From Variovorax sp. (GTDB lineage Bacteria > Pseudomonadota > Gammaproteobacteria > Burkholderiales > Burkholderiaceae_C), in contig JANXTS010000010.1 of assembly GCA_025352265.1 (NCBI GenBank), positions 1 through 64,000 on the forward strand: 64,000 nucleotides of DNA, in the 5' to 3' direction. Below, piece after piece: positions 12,007 to 23,076 of this stretch. Both the position numbers and the translations under genes were made by a program. Each line of letters opens with the position of its first letter. Within the stretch, counting starts at the first letter, position 1. A model generated the notes under the pieces. It was not told the origin of the DNA. It made no database searches and worked only from the letters and a program-made list of their open reading frames with translations.

Positions 12007-12390
12007 ATGAAACTGCTCAGCGCATCGATCCTCGCCGTCACCCTGCTTGCAGGCTGCGGAAGCATGTCCACCATGATGGCCGACACCCCGACAAAGACAT
12101 CCGACGGCGTGCTTGTCGGACCTGACGGCAAGTCGCTCTACACGTTCAATCGCGACACCGCCAACAGTGGCAAGTCAGTCTGCAATGCAGCTTGCGCCAA
12201 GCTCTGGCCGGCTCTGCCGGTGGCCGCGACGGCCAAGCCGATGGGTGGTTACACCATCGTCGTACGCGACGATGCCTCCCAGCAGTGGGCCTACAAGGGC
12301 TCGCCGCTCTACTACTACGCGAACGACGCCAAGGCGGGCGACCGCACTGGCGACAACTTCAACAATGCCTGGAAGCTCGCGCGTCCCTGA
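12007..12390 (+). CDS. COG4315-type secreted repeat lipoprotein
   Basis: Lipobox LLAGCG; GPDGKSLYTFNRDTANSGKSVCNAACAKLWPAL and WAYKGSPLYYYANDAKAGDRTGDNFNNAWKLARP. Confidence 0.9.
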   Translation: MKLLSASILAVTLLAGCGSMSTMMADTPTKTSDGVLVGPDGKSLYTFNRDTANSGKSVCNAACAKLWPALPVAATAKPMGGYTIVVRDDASQQWAYKGSPLYYYANDAKAGDRTGDNFNNAWKLARP

Positions 12391-12412
12391 GCGCGTGCGC
12401 GTTTTGTCCGCA

Positions 12413-12436
12413 AGGCCGGCTTCGTGCCGGCTTTTT
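12413..12436 (+). terminator. Rho-independent terminator downstream of the lipoprotein gene
   Basis: AGGCCGGCTTCGTGCCGGCTTTTT: GC-rich hairpin plus T-run. Confidence 0.8.
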
Positions 12437-12452
12437 CGCGACAGCCTTTTTG

Positions 12453-13310
12453 TCAACCTGCCGTGCCGCTGCGCATCGAAAGTCCGAGCCATTCGTTGCC
12501 GACCAACGCAGCGATGACGAGCATGCCGCCGGCAAGCACGCTGAAAGCGGGTTCTTCGCCAGCGCCCACCCAAGCCAATGCAATGCCGAAGATCACTTCG
12601 AGCAGTGCCAGCAGAGACAATTCCGGCGCCTTCAGCACGCGGGCGCACATTACCGAAAAAACGCAAGGGATGGCGAGCTGAACCAATCCCAGGAATGCCA
12701 GCAACCCAAGGTCGTGCGCGTTGACCTGAAAGGGCCATGCGAGCGGCAAAGTGACCAATGCGCACAGAACAGCGCCAATCAGCACCGCGGGCACCATGTC
12801 GACATCGTGCCCGGCAGCATGCGCATGCTGCGTGACGGTCCAGTTGCCGGCTGCGGCGAGAGGCACGCACAACGCGACCAGTGTGCCGAGCAGTTGTTCG
12901 CCAACGCCTGAAAACTCCGATCCGTACATCCAGCCGACGCCGATGCCGGCTACGACGATTGCGATCCAGGTGCGCATCGCAAGCCGATGCCCGATGAACA
13001 AACGAGCCGCGAGGGCGGTGAACAAAGGCGCCAGCGCCATCGTCACCAAGACGTTTGCGACGCTGGTCAACGTGAGCGCGACCATGTAAGCCGTGAACAT
13101 CACACTCCAGCAGATGCCCGAAATCCAGAGGGAACGGTCGCCTCGCCGAATCGTCGCGAACAGCGCCCGCCCTCGCCAGGTCGGCAAGATCACGAGCAAC
13201 GACAGCACGGTAAAAGACGCGCGCCAGAAAGTTACCTCGAAGCTGCGCGCATGCTCCAGGTGGCGCGTCACGACCCCTGCGCTGGCCCACATCAGCGTGA
13301 CGAGGACCAT
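12453..13310 (-). CDS. DMT (EamA) family transporter
   Basis: Ten-TM pattern: MVLVTLMWASAGVVTRHLEHARSFEVTFWRA...PELSLLALLEVIFGIALAWVGAGEEP. Confidence 0.88.
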   Translation of the reverse strand: MVLVTLMWASAGVVTRHLEHARSFEVTFWRASFTVLSLLVILPTWRGRALFATIRRGDRSLWISGICWSVMFTAYMVALTLTSVANVLVTMALAPLFTALAARLFIGHRLAMRTWIAIVVAGIGVGWMYGSEFSGVGEQLLGTLVALCVPLAAAGNWTVTQHAHAAGHDVDMVPAVLIGAVLCALVTLPLAWPFQVNAHDLGLLAFLGLVQLAIPCVFSVMCARVLKAPELSLLALLEVIFGIALAWVGAGEEPAFSVLAGGMLVIAALVGNEWLGLSMRSGTAG

Positions 13311-13425
13311 GAGCCAAACGGCGCGTACGCGGCTCAGGTGACCCGCGGTCGTCGCCCGCGCCTCATCACCCGTCCCTTAGTCGCCCGTCGACTCAAATTC
13401 ACGGTCGTCGAAAGCCAACGGCTTC

Positions 13426-15252
13426 TTAGTCGCGGCTTGCGCGCTTACGCTCGTGTTCCTTCAGGAACCGCTTGCGCAGCCGGACGCTTTTCGGAGTGAT
13501 TTCGACCAGCTCGTCGTCCTCGATGAACTCGACGCCGTATTCGAGCGTGAGTTCGATCGGCGGCGTGACCTTGATGGCATCTTCCTTGCCGGAGACGCGG
13601 AAGTTGGTGAGCTGCTTGGTACGGGTGGCGTTGACCACCAGATCGTTGTCGCGGCTGTGGATACCGACGATCATTCCTTCGTACACCGGATCATTGGCAC
13701 GCACGAACATGCGGCCACGGTCGTCCAGCTTGCCCAAGGCGTAGGTGAAGATTTCACCGTCGTCCATAGAAATCAGCACACCTTGTTTCCGGCCGCCGAT
13801 ATCGCCTTTGTGCGGTTCATAGCTATCGAAGATGTTGCTGATGAGGCCCGATCCTCGCGTCAAGTTCAGAAATTCGTTGGTAAAGCCGATGAGTCCGCGG
13901 GCCGGAATGCGGTACTCCAAACGAACACGGCCGCGGCCGTCCGATTCCATATTGGCGAGATCGCCCTTGCGTTCACCCATGGCTTGCATGACGCCACCCT
14001 GGTGCTGCTCTTCGACATCGATGGTCACCATTTCAATCGGCTCGTGACGTACGCCGTCGACATCCTTGAACACCACGCGCGGCTTCGAAACAGCAAGCTC
14101 GTAGCCTTCGCGGCGCATGTTCTCAAGCAGGATCGTCAGGTGCAATTCGCCGCGGCCCATGACTTCGAAAATGCCTTCTTCGCCTGTTTCGTTCACGCGC
14201 AACGCTACGTTGTGCTGCAGCTCCTTTTGCAGGCGATCCCAGATCTGGCGGCTGGTAATGTATTTGCCTTCACGGCCGGCGAGCGGGCTCGTGTTGACGC
14301 AGAAATTCATCGTCAGCGTCGGCTCGTCTACCTTGAGCATCGGCAACGGCGCCGGGCTGATCGCATCCGTCACTGTCACGCCAATGCCGATGTCGGTCAG
14401 GCCGTTGATCAGGACGATTTCGCCCGGGCCGGCTTCGGTCGCCTGCACGCGTTCGAGGCCCTGGAAAGTCAGAACCTGGTTGACACGACCCTTTACGACC
14501 TTGCCGTCGGGACCTTCCATGACCACCACGTCCATCATTGGGCGGACCGTGCCCTGACTGATGCGGCCCACGCCGATGCGACCCACGAAAGTGGAAAAGT
14601 CGAGCGCCGAAATTTGCAATTGCAGCGGTGCATCCGGATCGCCCTTTTGCGCCGGCACATGTTGTAGAACGGTGTTGAACAGGGCAGACATGTCTGGACC
14701 CCATTGCTCCCCCGCCTCGCCTTCTTCCATAGACGACCAGCCATTGATTCCCGAGGCGTACACCACGGGAAAATCAAGCTGCTCGTCGGTTGCGCCGAGT
14801 TTGTCGAAGAGATCGAAGGCAGCGTTGACCACGAAGTCAGGACGCGCGCCCGGCTTGTCTACCTTGTTCACCACGAGGATGGGCTTCAGGCCCAGGGCAA
14901 GCGCTTTCTTAGTGACGAAACGCGTTTGCGGCATCGGGCCCTCTTGGGCATCGATGAGCAGCACCACACCATCCACCATACTGAGCGCGCGTTCCACTTC
15001 GCCGCCAAAGTCGGCGTGGCCGGGAGTGTCGACGATGTTGATGTGCGTTCCCTCCCATGTCACTGCGCAATTTTTGGCCAAGATCGTGATGCCACGTTCT
15101 TTTTCGATGGCGTTGTTGTCCATCACCGTGTCGACCACCTTCTCGTGCTCGGCAAAGGTGCCGGACTGGCGCAGCAACTGGTCGACCATCGTGGTCTTGC
15201 CATGGTCAACGTGGGCGATGATGGCGATGTTGCGGATTTGCTTGATGCTCAT
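13426..15252 (-). CDS. typA: Translational GTPase TypA/BipA
   Basis: MSIKQIRNIAIIAHVDHGKTTMVDQLLRQSGTF..., 608 aa. Confidence 0.97.
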   Translation of the reverse strand: MSIKQIRNIAIIAHVDHGKTTMVDQLLRQSGTFAEHEKVVDTVMDNNAIEKERGITILAKNCAVTWEGTHINIVDTPGHADFGGEVERALSMVDGVVLLIDAQEGPMPQTRFVTKKALALGLKPILVVNKVDKPGARPDFVVNAAFDLFDKLGATDEQLDFPVVYASGINGWSSMEEGEAGEQWGPDMSALFNTVLQHVPAQKGDPDAPLQLQISALDFSTFVGRIGVGRISQGTVRPMMDVVVMEGPDGKVVKGRVNQVLTFQGLERVQATEAGPGEIVLINGLTDIGIGVTVTDAISPAPLPMLKVDEPTLTMNFCVNTSPLAGREGKYITSRQIWDRLQKELQHNVALRVNETGEEGIFEVMGRGELHLTILLENMRREGYELAVSKPRVVFKDVDGVRHEPIEMVTIDVEEQHQGGVMQAMGERKGDLANMESDGRGRVRLEYRIPARGLIGFTNEFLNLTRGSGLISNIFDSYEPHKGDIGGRKQGVLISMDDGEIFTYALGKLDDRGRMFVRANDPVYEGMIVGIHSRDNDLVVNATRTKQLTNFRVSGKEDAIKVTPPIELTLEYGVEFIEDDELVEITPKSVRLRKRFLKEHERKRASRD

Positions 15253-16229
15253 GATGTCGTTTCGCAGAAAAAATGGGGAACGGGGGCGTTCGAAAGGATT
15301 TGCTGGATTTCGATGGGGTTCAGCAAACGCCCCGGAATCAATTCATTGGCCAGGATGTGGGCAGAGCCCAAAAAAGTCGATGGCTCGGGGCCGAACACGG
15401 CCACTTCGGCGGCATCGGCCCAAGTGCCGCGCCGGCGCAGGCCGGACAGGAACCGCGCTGCATCTTCGGCGCCCAACGTGACGCGGCTGTGGCCTGCGAC
15501 GAGAGACTCGGTCGGCAGCAACAGCGCGTTCCGTTCCTCCTCGACCATGGCTTCGAGCGTCTCGAGTGTCACGCATTGCGAAACGTCGAAATCACCAGTC
15601 GCAGTGCGGCGCAACGCGGTGAGATGCGCGCCGCAACCAAGTGCTTCGCCGATATCTTCACCGAGCGTGCGAATGTAGGTACCTTTGCTGACGGTCGCTG
15701 CGATTTTTAACGCTCGACCCGGTCCGACGTCGGACGTCTCTCTGATCGAAAGCTGGTGGATGACGATATCGCGCGGCGCGCGCTCGATCTCGATGCCTTC
15801 GCGTGCGTACTCGTACAAGGCTTTGCCATCCCGCTTCAACGCGCTGTACATCGGCGGAATCTGCTGGATCGACCCGGTGAACTGGGACTGAACGCGACAC
15901 AAGTCTTCGGCCGTGAACTGAACAACACGCTCAGAGACCACTGCTCCTTCGGCATCGCCGGTCGACGTCTTCACGCCAAGTCGGGCGGTCGCTTCATAGG
16001 TCTTGTCGGCCTCTAGGTGCAGTTGACTGAACTTTGTCGCCGCACCGAAGCACAACGGCAGTACACCAGTTGCCAGCGGGTCGAGCGTACCGGTGTGTCC
16101 GGCCTTTTCGGCGCGCAACAACCACTTTGCCCGCTGCAATGCTTGGTTGCTCGAAAGGCCGAAAGGTTTGTCGAGCAACAACACCCCATGCACGGGGCGC
16201 CGCTGCACCCTGGTGCGAGGGGCGTTCAT
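15249..16229 (-). CDS. truB: tRNA pseudouridine(55) synthase TruB
   Basis: VHGVLLLDKPFGLSSNQALQRAKWLLRAEKAGHTGTLDPLATGVLPLCFGAATK. Confidence 0.97.
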   Translation of the reverse strand: MNAPRTRVQRRPVHGVLLLDKPFGLSSNQALQRAKWLLRAEKAGHTGTLDPLATGVLPLCFGAATKFSQLHLEADKTYEATARLGVKTSTGDAEGAVVSERVVQFTAEDLCRVQSQFTGSIQQIPPMYSALKRDGKALYEYAREGIEIERAPRDIVIHQLSIRETSDVGPGRALKIAATVSKGTYIRTLGEDIGEALGCGAHLTALRRTATGDFDVSQCVTLETLEAMVEEERNALLLPTESLVAGHSRVTLGAEDAARFLSGLRRRGTWADAAEVAVFGPEPSTFLGSAHILANELIPGRLLNPIEIQQILSNAPVPHFFCETTS

Positions 16230-16231
16230 GG

Positions 16232-16603
16232 CTACTCGTCCTTGGAGCGCGAGGCAACGGCCTGTGCGATCAACGCATTCATGTCGGCTGCACGCTCAGT
16301 CGTGCGGTCGAACAGGAAGTGCAGCGTTGGCACGGTATGGATGTGGAGTCGCTTGAACAAACCATTCCGGAGGAAACCGGCTGCCTGGTTCAATGCCTCG
16401 GTGGTTTCGGGTATGTCGCCTGTGAGCACGCTGAAGAAAATCTTGGCGTGCGCATAGTCGGGCGTGACCTCGACTCCCTGAATCGTGACCATGCCCACGC
16501 GCGGGTCCTTCAAGTCGCGCGCGATCAGTTCCGTCAGATCGCGCTGGATCTGATCGGCAACCTTGAACGAACGGTTGGGGGCTGCAGCTTTTCTCTTGGG
16601 CAT
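16232..16603 (-). CDS. rbfA: Ribosome-binding factor A
   Basis: [46 protein letters not shown]. Confidence 0.95.
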   Translation of the reverse strand: MPKRKAAAPNRSFKVADQIQRDLTELIARDLKDPRVGMVTIQGVEVTPDYAHAKIFFSVLTGDIPETTEALNQAAGFLRNGLFKRLHIHTVPTLHFLFDRTTERAADMNALIAQAVASRSKDE

Positions 16604-16624
16604 GGCCAGATTCGCTTGAACGCT

Positions 16625-19522
16625 TTACAGCGTCCGGGCGATTTCCTTGATCTCGAAGAACTCCAGCTGATCACCTTCTTTGATGTCGTTGTAGTTCTTG
16701 AGCTTGATACCGCACTCGAAGCCTTCCTTGACTTCGCGCACATCGTCTTTCATGCGCTTGATCGAGTCGACTTCGCCGGTGTAGACCACAACGTTTTCGC
16801 GCAGGAGGCGGAAATGTGCGCTGCGGTTGACCGAACCCGAGGTGACCATACAGCCTGCGACCGTGCCGATCTTGGAGGCGACGAATACCGTACGGATCTC
16901 AGCCGAGCCGATGATCTCTTCGCGGCGTTCCGGCGCCAACATGCCGGACATCGCGACCTTGATCTCGTCCACAGCGTCGTAGATGATGCTGTAGTAGTTC
17001 AGCTGCACGCCATTGTTCTCGGCCAGCTTGCGCGCACCGGAGTCGGCCCGCACATTGAAGCCGATGACGACCGCCTTCGATGCGATGGCGAGGTTGATGT
17101 CGTTCTCGCTGATACCGCCGACACCGGCGTAGACGATCTGCACCTTGACTTCTTCGGTCGCCAGCTTGAGCAGCGATTGCGCCAAAGCTTCTTGGGAACC
17201 CTGAACGTCGGCCTTGATGATCAAGCGCAGTGTCTGCACCTCGCCTGCGGACAGGTCCGTGAACATGTTCTGCAAGTTTGAGGCCTGCAAGCGTGCCAGC
17301 TTGGTGTTGCGGAACTTGCCCGCACGGTAGGTTGCAATTTCACGCGCACGTCGCTCGTCGGCCATCACCATGAACTCGTCGCCCGCTTGCGGCACTTCGG
17401 TCAAGCCCTGGATCTCGACCGGAATCGATGGACCCGCGGTCTTGATCGTCTTGCCGTCTTCGTCAACCATGGCGCGCACGCGGCCATAGGTCGAGCCGGC
17501 TAGCACCACATCGCCAGTCTTCAGCGTACCGGATTGAACCAGCACCGTCGCGACAGGGCCACGGCCCTTGTCGAGGCGCGCTTCGATGACCAGACCCTTG
17601 GCCGCCGCATCGACGGGCGCCCTGAGTTCCAGCACTTCAGCCTGCAGCAGCACCTGTTCGAGCAATTCGTCCACGCCCTGCCCTGTCTTGGCCGAGACGG
17701 AGATGAAAGGCACTTCGCCGCCGTACTCTTCGGGCACGACTTCTTCGGCCACCAGTTCCTGCTTGACGCGGTCCAGGTTGGCATCGGACTTGTCGATCTT
17801 GTTGATCGCGACCACGATCGGAACACCGGCAGCTTTCGCATGCTTGATGGCTTCCTTGGTCTGCGGCATGACGCCGTCGTCCGCCGCCACCACGAGGATG
17901 ACGATGTCGGTGGCCTGTGCCCCACGGGCTCGCATGGCGGTGAACGCCTCGTGACCCGGGGTGTCAAGGAACGACACCATGCCGCGATCGGTTTGCACAT
18001 GGTAGGCCCCGATGTGCTGCGTGATACCGCCGGCTTCGCCTGCGGCGACCTTGGCACGGCGGATGTAGTCCAGCAGCGAGGTCTTGCCGTGGTCGACGTG
18101 ACCCATGACGGTCACTACCGGTGCGCGCGGCAACGATTCAGCGGTTTGTGCGGCTGCGTCGTCGTCGGTGAAGGCTTCCGGATCGTCCAGTGCCGCCACC
18201 ATCGCGTTGTGACCCATGTCTTCCACGATCACCATCGCGGTGTCCTGGTCGAGCGACTGGTTCATGGTCGCCATGATCCCGGCCTTCATCAACTGCTTGA
18301 TGACTTCCTGGGCCTTGACGGCCATCTTGTGCGCGAGCTCGGCTACCGTAATGGTTTCCGGTACGTGCACATCGAGCACGCGCGCCTCGACCGGTGCGGC
18401 CTGTTGCTGCTCTTCGTGGCCGCCACGGTCGTTGCTGCCACGGCGACCGCGCGGGCCTCCGCGCCAATTGCCGCGACCGACGCCACCGCTTGCATCGCCG
18501 CGGGTCTTGATTTCTTTCTTCTTGGCAGGATCGCCAGCCCAACTCGATGAGAGCTTGGCGGACTTGACGTCCTTGGTGGCGCCGGGCGCAGTGCTGCCGG
18601 GCGCTGCAGGCGCACCTGGGCGTGCCGCGGGCGTGGCCGGCTTGTGCAATGTGCCTTTAACGGCAGGCTTGATCTCTGGCGCCGGCTTTTCGGGCGCTTT
18701 GTGTGGCACGAGCACGCGAGCGGGTGCATTCATCATCGCGCGGATGGCTTCGGCTTCAGCCAGCGCCTTGCGGCGACGCTCGTCCAGATCCTTGGCGCGC
18801 GCGGATTCTTCGTCGGCACGGGCTTTCGAGTCGGCAGCAGCCTTGGCCTTGGCGTCTTCCTTGGCTTGCGCCAAGGTTGCGTCGGCTGCCGCCTTGGTGG
18901 CAGCAGCGCTCGTCGCTTCTTCGGTCACCGCAGTCTTGCTGGAAGCGCCTTCAGTCGCGACCGCTGGCACCGCAGCCGCCTTCTTTTCGGCAGCGCGAGC
19001 TTCCTGTTCGGCCTTTTCAGCCCGTTCAGCGTGTTCACGCTCGCGTGCTTCGCTTTCCTCACGAATGCGGCGCTTTTCGACCAGTTCTTCTTCCTGGCGA
19101 CGAATCAGCTCAGCCTGACGGCGCGCCTCTTCTTCGCGGCGAGCAAGTTCGGCTTCGTCGATACGTGGTGCGGCAGGGACCTCGGCCTCGTGCATCGGCT
19201 CGGACACCGCGGTCGGACCCTCATCGCGCTGGATGAAGGTGCGCTTCTTGCGTACTTCGACCTGGATCGTGCGGGCGCGCCCCATCGCGTCGGCCTGCTT
19301 GATTTCGCTGGTCGATTTCTTGGTGAGCGTAATTTTCTTGCGCTCGGGCTCGGCCGTGCCGTGGCTGGCCTTCAGGAAACCGAGCAAGCGCTGCTTGTCG
19401 GCCTCCGTGAGCGCATCGGTTGGCGCGGCTTTGGGCACGCCTGCGCTCTTGAGCTGGTCAAGCAAGGTTTCGGGAGTCTTCTTGAGCTCGTTCGCGAACT
19501 CGGCGACAGTGGTACTGGACAT
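16625..19522 (-). CDS. infB: Translation initiation factor IF-2
   Basis: [44 protein letters not shown]..., 965 aa. Confidence 0.98.
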   Translation of the reverse strand: MSSTTVAEFANELKKTPETLLDQLKSAGVPKAAPTDALTEADKQRLLGFLKASHGTAEPERKKITLTKKSTSEIKQADAMGRARTIQVEVRKKRTFIQRDEGPTAVSEPMHEAEVPAAPRIDEAELARREEEARRQAELIRRQEEELVEKRRIREESEAREREHAERAEKAEQEARAAEKKAAAVPAVATEGASSKTAVTEEATSAAATKAAADATLAQAKEDAKAKAAADSKARADEESARAKDLDERRRKALAEAEAIRAMMNAPARVLVPHKAPEKPAPEIKPAVKGTLHKPATPAARPGAPAAPGSTAPGATKDVKSAKLSSSWAGDPAKKKEIKTRGDASGGVGRGNWRGGPRGRRGSNDRGGHEEQQQAAPVEARVLDVHVPETITVAELAHKMAVKAQEVIKQLMKAGIMATMNQSLDQDTAMVIVEDMGHNAMVAALDDPEAFTDDDAAAQTAESLPRAPVVTVMGHVDHGKTSLLDYIRRAKVAAGEAGGITQHIGAYHVQTDRGMVSFLDTPGHEAFTAMRARGAQATDIVILVVAADDGVMPQTKEAIKHAKAAGVPIVVAINKIDKSDANLDRVKQELVAEEVVPEEYGGEVPFISVSAKTGQGVDELLEQVLLQAEVLELRAPVDAAAKGLVIEARLDKGRGPVATVLVQSGTLKTGDVVLAGSTYGRVRAMVDEDGKTIKTAGPSIPVEIQGLTEVPQAGDEFMVMADERRAREIATYRAGKFRNTKLARLQASNLQNMFTDLSAGEVQTLRLIIKADVQGSQEALAQSLLKLATEEVKVQIVYAGVGGISENDINLAIASKAVVIGFNVRADSGARKLAENNGVQLNYYSIIYDAVDEIKVAMSGMLAPERREEIIGSAEIRTVFVASKIGTVAGCMVTSGSVNRSAHFRLLRENVVVYTGEVDSIKRMKDDVREVKEGFECGIKLKNYNDIKEGDQLEFFEIKEIARTL

Positions 19523-19546
19523 ATTGGTTTCGTGCCTTCATGACCG

Positions 19547-21031
19547 TCACTCTTGGCCAGCGAACCAATGTTCGCGGGCTTTCAAGATGAGGGTCGTGGC
19601 GTCAGCGGCGCTGTGGCCGGTGATCTCGGTAAGTTCATCGACCGCAAGGTCGGCCAGGTCGTCACGGGTGTGGACACCCGCCTCGGCCAGTTTGGGAATC
19701 AGCTCAGGGTCCAGGCCTTCGAGGTCGCGCAAATTTTGCGATACGGTCTCGACGCCCTCTTCCTTGGCGATTTCCATGGTGAGTAGCGCGTCTTTGGCAC
19801 GCGTTCGCAACTCATTGATCGTGTCTTCGTCGAAGCTTTCGATCTCCAGCAATTCGGAGATCGGCACGTAGGCCACTTCTTCGAGACTGTTGAAGCCTTC
19901 AGAGATCAGGATGTCGGCCATTTCCTCGTCGACATCGAGCTTTTCCATGAAGAGCTTGCGGCTCGCATCGGTTTCGACGGCTTGCTTTTGAGCAGACTCG
20001 TTGGCGTCCATGATATTGATCTTCCAGCCGGTCAGGTCGGAAGCCAGGCGCACGTTTTGGCCACCACGGCCGATGGCGATCGCGAGGTTCTCTTCGTCGA
20101 CGACCACGTCCATCGCGTGCTTTTCTTCATCGACCACGATCGACGAGACATTCGCCGGAGCCAACGCACCGATCACGAACTGCGCTGGATCTTCGGACCA
20201 CAACACGATATCGACCCGCTCGCCAGCCAGCTCGTTGGTGACCGCGTTGACACGCGTGCCGCGCACGCCGACACAGGTGCCGATCGGGTCGACGCGCTTG
20301 TCATGCGAAAGCACCGCTATCTTGGCGCGCGAACCCGGATCACGGGCGCAACTCTTGATTTCAAGCAGACCTTGCTCGATCTCGGGCACTTCTTGGCGGA
20401 ACAGCTCGATCATGAATTCCGGCGCCGAACGCGACAGGATGATCGGCGCGCCGCGCAGCGTCAGGTCGACCTCCATGATCATGGCGCGCACACGGTCGCC
20501 ATTACGCAGGTTCTCCTTGGCGATCATTTCACTACGGCGCAGACGTCCTTCGACGCGCCCGGCCTCGACGATGATGTCGCCCTTGTCGAGCCGCTTGACC
20601 GTACCAACGAAAATCTTGTCGCCGCGCGACATGAAATCGTTGAGCAACATCTCACGCTCGGCGTCGCGGATCTTTTGCAGGATGACTTGTTTAGCCGCCA
20701 TCGCGCCGATCCGGCCGATCGGCACCGAATCCACCGTTTCTTCGATGTACTCGTCGACCTCGATGTCGGGCATCTCTTCCTTGGCTTCGAAAAGGAGGAT
20801 TTCCTGGTCGGGCAGCTGCAGGCCGGCTTCGTCCGGAACGACATGCCAGCGGCGGAAGGTTTCGTAGTCGCCGCTGTCGCGGTCAACGACCACGCGGATG
20901 TCCACATCACCCTGATGGAGCTTTTTGGTAGCCTGCGCCAGCGCAGACTCCACCGCGCCGAAGACGACGTCACGTTCAACGTTCTTCTCGCGCGAGATCG
21001 CATCTACCAACATCAACATTTCGCGATTCAT
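19547..21031 (-). CDS. nusA: Transcription termination/antitermination protein NusA
   Basis: [37 protein letters not shown]...; S1 and KH domains. Confidence 0.97.
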   Translation of the reverse strand: MNREMLMLVDAISREKNVERDVVFGAVESALAQATKKLHQGDVDIRVVVDRDSGDYETFRRWHVVPDEAGLQLPDQEILLFEAKEEMPDIEVDEYIEETVDSVPIGRIGAMAAKQVILQKIRDAEREMLLNDFMSRGDKIFVGTVKRLDKGDIIVEAGRVEGRLRRSEMIAKENLRNGDRVRAMIMEVDLTLRGAPIILSRSAPEFMIELFRQEVPEIEQGLLEIKSCARDPGSRAKIAVLSHDKRVDPIGTCVGVRGTRVNAVTNELAGERVDIVLWSEDPAQFVIGALAPANVSSIVVDEEKHAMDVVVDEENLAIAIGRGGQNVRLASDLTGWKINIMDANESAQKQAVETDASRKLFMEKLDVDEEMADILISEGFNSLEEVAYVPISELLEIESFDEDTINELRTRAKDALLTMEIAKEEGVETVSQNLRDLEGLDPELIPKLAEAGVHTRDDLADLAVDELTEITGHSAADATTLILKAREHWFAGQE

Positions 21032-21687
21032 GCCACTGCTCCTCGATCAATCCGGTCCATTGCCTGTGGCGGCTTTGACGGTTTGGTCTTGCGACCCTTG
21101 AAATCCACAATCGGCGCGAGCCGCGCGTCGCGTAGTTCGTCCAACTTGAAGCCGAGCGCCTGCAACGGGGCGAGTTCACGCTTCTTGCTCACTTTTTGTC
21201 CCGGCTTGGTCTTCGGCTCTTCGCTCCAGACGATTTGCCACCCTCTCGCGGGGTCGTTGCCCTCAGCTTCGTGCACACCCTCGACACGCTCCAGCGTGCC
21301 GCGAAACTTCTTGCGCGTGGGCGACACTTGGCCTGCTGCAGCCGCCCCCATGGGAGCCTTCAGCGTCAGGTCAATCACCTCGCCTACGAAACGCTCGAAA
21401 TCCTGTTCATTGCGCAACGGCCGATCGATACCCGGCGAGGAAACCTCTAGCCGCTTGTATTCAGCACCGTCGACTTCCAACGCGAACTGCAACTGCCGCG
21501 TAACCTTCTCGCAATCCTCAACCGTAACGGCGGGATCGGGCAATCCGGCAACAGCAGCCTCCGAAGTTGGGGCTTTCCACGGCAAATCAATTGTCACGCG
21601 CAGCAGCCCCCCGGCCGATTTTTCGATCTCGACGAGGTCGTAGCCGAGACCGGCGACGGTTTGTTCCACTGTCTGCTGCAATGCCAC
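21028..21687 (-). CDS. rimP: Ribosome maturation factor RimP
   Basis: Upstream of nus[30 protein letters not shown]...[24 protein letters not shown]. Confidence 0.95.
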   Translation of the reverse strand: MALQQTVEQTVAGLGYDLVEIEKSAGGLLRVTIDLPWKAPTSEAAVAGLPDPAVTVEDCEKVTRQLQFALEVDGAEYKRLEVSSPGIDRPLRNEQDFERFVGEVIDLTLKAPMGAAAAGQVSPTRKKFRGTLERVEGVHEAEGNDPARGWQIVWSEEPKTKPGQKVSKKRELAPLQALGFKLDELRDARLAPIVDFKGRKTKPSKPPQAMDRIDRGAVA

Positions 21688-21738
21688 GTGTTCGAAGATG
21701 CCCTATCAGGAATGCCGGAATGCCGGAAACGCACAGAC

Positions 21739-21774
21739 CAAAAAAAACGGGCGGTTGATACCCGCCCGTTTGGT
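21739..21774 (-). terminator. Rho-independent terminator for the MFS transporter gene
   Basis: Minus strand CAAACGGGCGGGTATCAACCGCCCGTTTTTTTTGG. Confidence 0.8.
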
Positions 21775-21828
21775 CGTGAGCCTCGAATTATATGCCATTC
21801 GGGTGACAGATATAGGCTTTCCCGGGGC

Positions 21829-23076
21829 TCAAAACGCTGCAACGCGACCTGAAGGACGCGATTTAGACCACACCCACGCGAACATGGCGCTGCCGCATCC
21901 CAATGCGGCAGCCGCGACCAGCAAGGGCACCCCGAAGGAACCCGTGCGCTGCGCCAGTGGCGCCGCAAAAAGCGGCCCCAGGATCTGGCCGACGCCGTAC
22001 GACGCCGTTGCATAGCCGATCAGCCCTGCCGCTGCGTTTCCACGGAGCCGCCGAGCCTCGCGCACAGCAAACAGCGTAATGACCGTAAAGGGCAGGCCGA
22101 GCAGCAAGCTGCCAAACGCGAAGCCGACGATCGTAGGCCAAACCACCGACAGCACGACACCTACGGCCTGCAATGCATAAGCAATGGCCATCAGCAGACG
22201 GTTGTCCCAATGCGTCGGAGCGCGGGCACCGATCAGCGCGCCGACGATCACCGCCAGCCCGAACAAGGGCCAGAACAGGTCTGGCCAGGAAGATCCGGGC
22301 AACGCCTGCCGGGCAATCACCGGCAAAAAGGTCGCGGTGATGATGTACCCGAAGCCGGCAATGCCGTACAGCGCAATCAACCAGCCCGCATCTCCGCGCA
22401 CCGCCGATGCCGCCGCAGCCGAAGCGGCAGCAGGAACAGCCGAAGCCGTCGGCGCCGTCCGGCCGGTCACAGCGGGTGCCGTCACTGCGCCATCGTCGAA
22501 CACGCGCCAGATCAGCGCAATCAGCACAAGCGCGACGATGCCGAAGCCGATCCACGCCGCATCTGAGCCCCAGCGCCCCACCAGGCCGCCAAGCAGGCCG
22601 GTCGCAACGATCCCGACGCCCGGCCCGGTAAAGATCACACCGCCCAGCATCGGTGCGTTCGTTTCCGCGAGCCGGCGCGCGCCCCAGCCCGAAGCGAAGA
22701 CGAACACCCATGCGCTCATCACGCCAGCCGCCGTCCGCAGCACGCCCCAGACGCTGAAGCCGTGTAGCAATCCCATTCCGACCAGCAACGCCGCGGTTGC
22801 AATCAGGCCGCCACGCACCATCGTCGCAGCCCTGACCCGGAGCGACGCACAGGTCACCGCGCCGACAAAATAGCCCAGGTAGTTGAGGGAGGCCAGCAAG
22901 CCGCCTGCCTGCAGATCGAGCTTGCCCTCGTGCAACATGACCGGCAGCATTGGCGTAAAGGCGAAGCGGCCCAGCCCCATGGCAACTGCCAGCGTCACCA
23001 TGCATGCGAATGCCGCGCGCCAAGCGCTGCGGCGATCCGATTGAAAGCCTGTCATTTCTTCGTTCTCAGGTGGCAA
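21829..23076 (-). CDS. YbfB/YjiJ-family MFS transporter
   Basis: RAAFACMVTLAVAMGLGRFAFTPMLPVMLHEG..., multi-TM. Confidence 0.88.
   Translation of the reverse strand: MPPENEEMTGFQSDRRSAWRAAFACMVTLAVAMGLGRFAFTPMLPVMLHEGKLDLQAGGLLASLNYLGYFVGAVTCASLRVRAATMVRGGLIATAALLVGMGLLHGFSVWGVLRTAAGVMSAWVFVFASGWGARRLAETNAPMLGGVIFTGPGVGIVATGLLGGLVGRWGSDAAWIGFGIVALVLIALIWRVFDDGAVTAPAVTGRTAPTASAVPAAASAAAASAVRGDAGWLIALYGIAGFGYIITATFLPVIARQALPGSSWPDLFWPLFGLAVIVGALIGARAPTHWDNRLLMAIAYALQAVGVVLSVVWPTIVGFAFGSLLLGLPFTVITLFAVREARRLRGNAAAGLIGYATASYGVGQILGPLFAAPLAQRTGSFGVPLLVAAAALGCGSAMFAWVWSKSRPSGRVAAF

Noticed and set aside
19982-21643. 553-aa plus-strand ORF opposite nusA and rimP
   Set aside because: Mirror frame of confident nusA/rimP genes; no recognisable domain.
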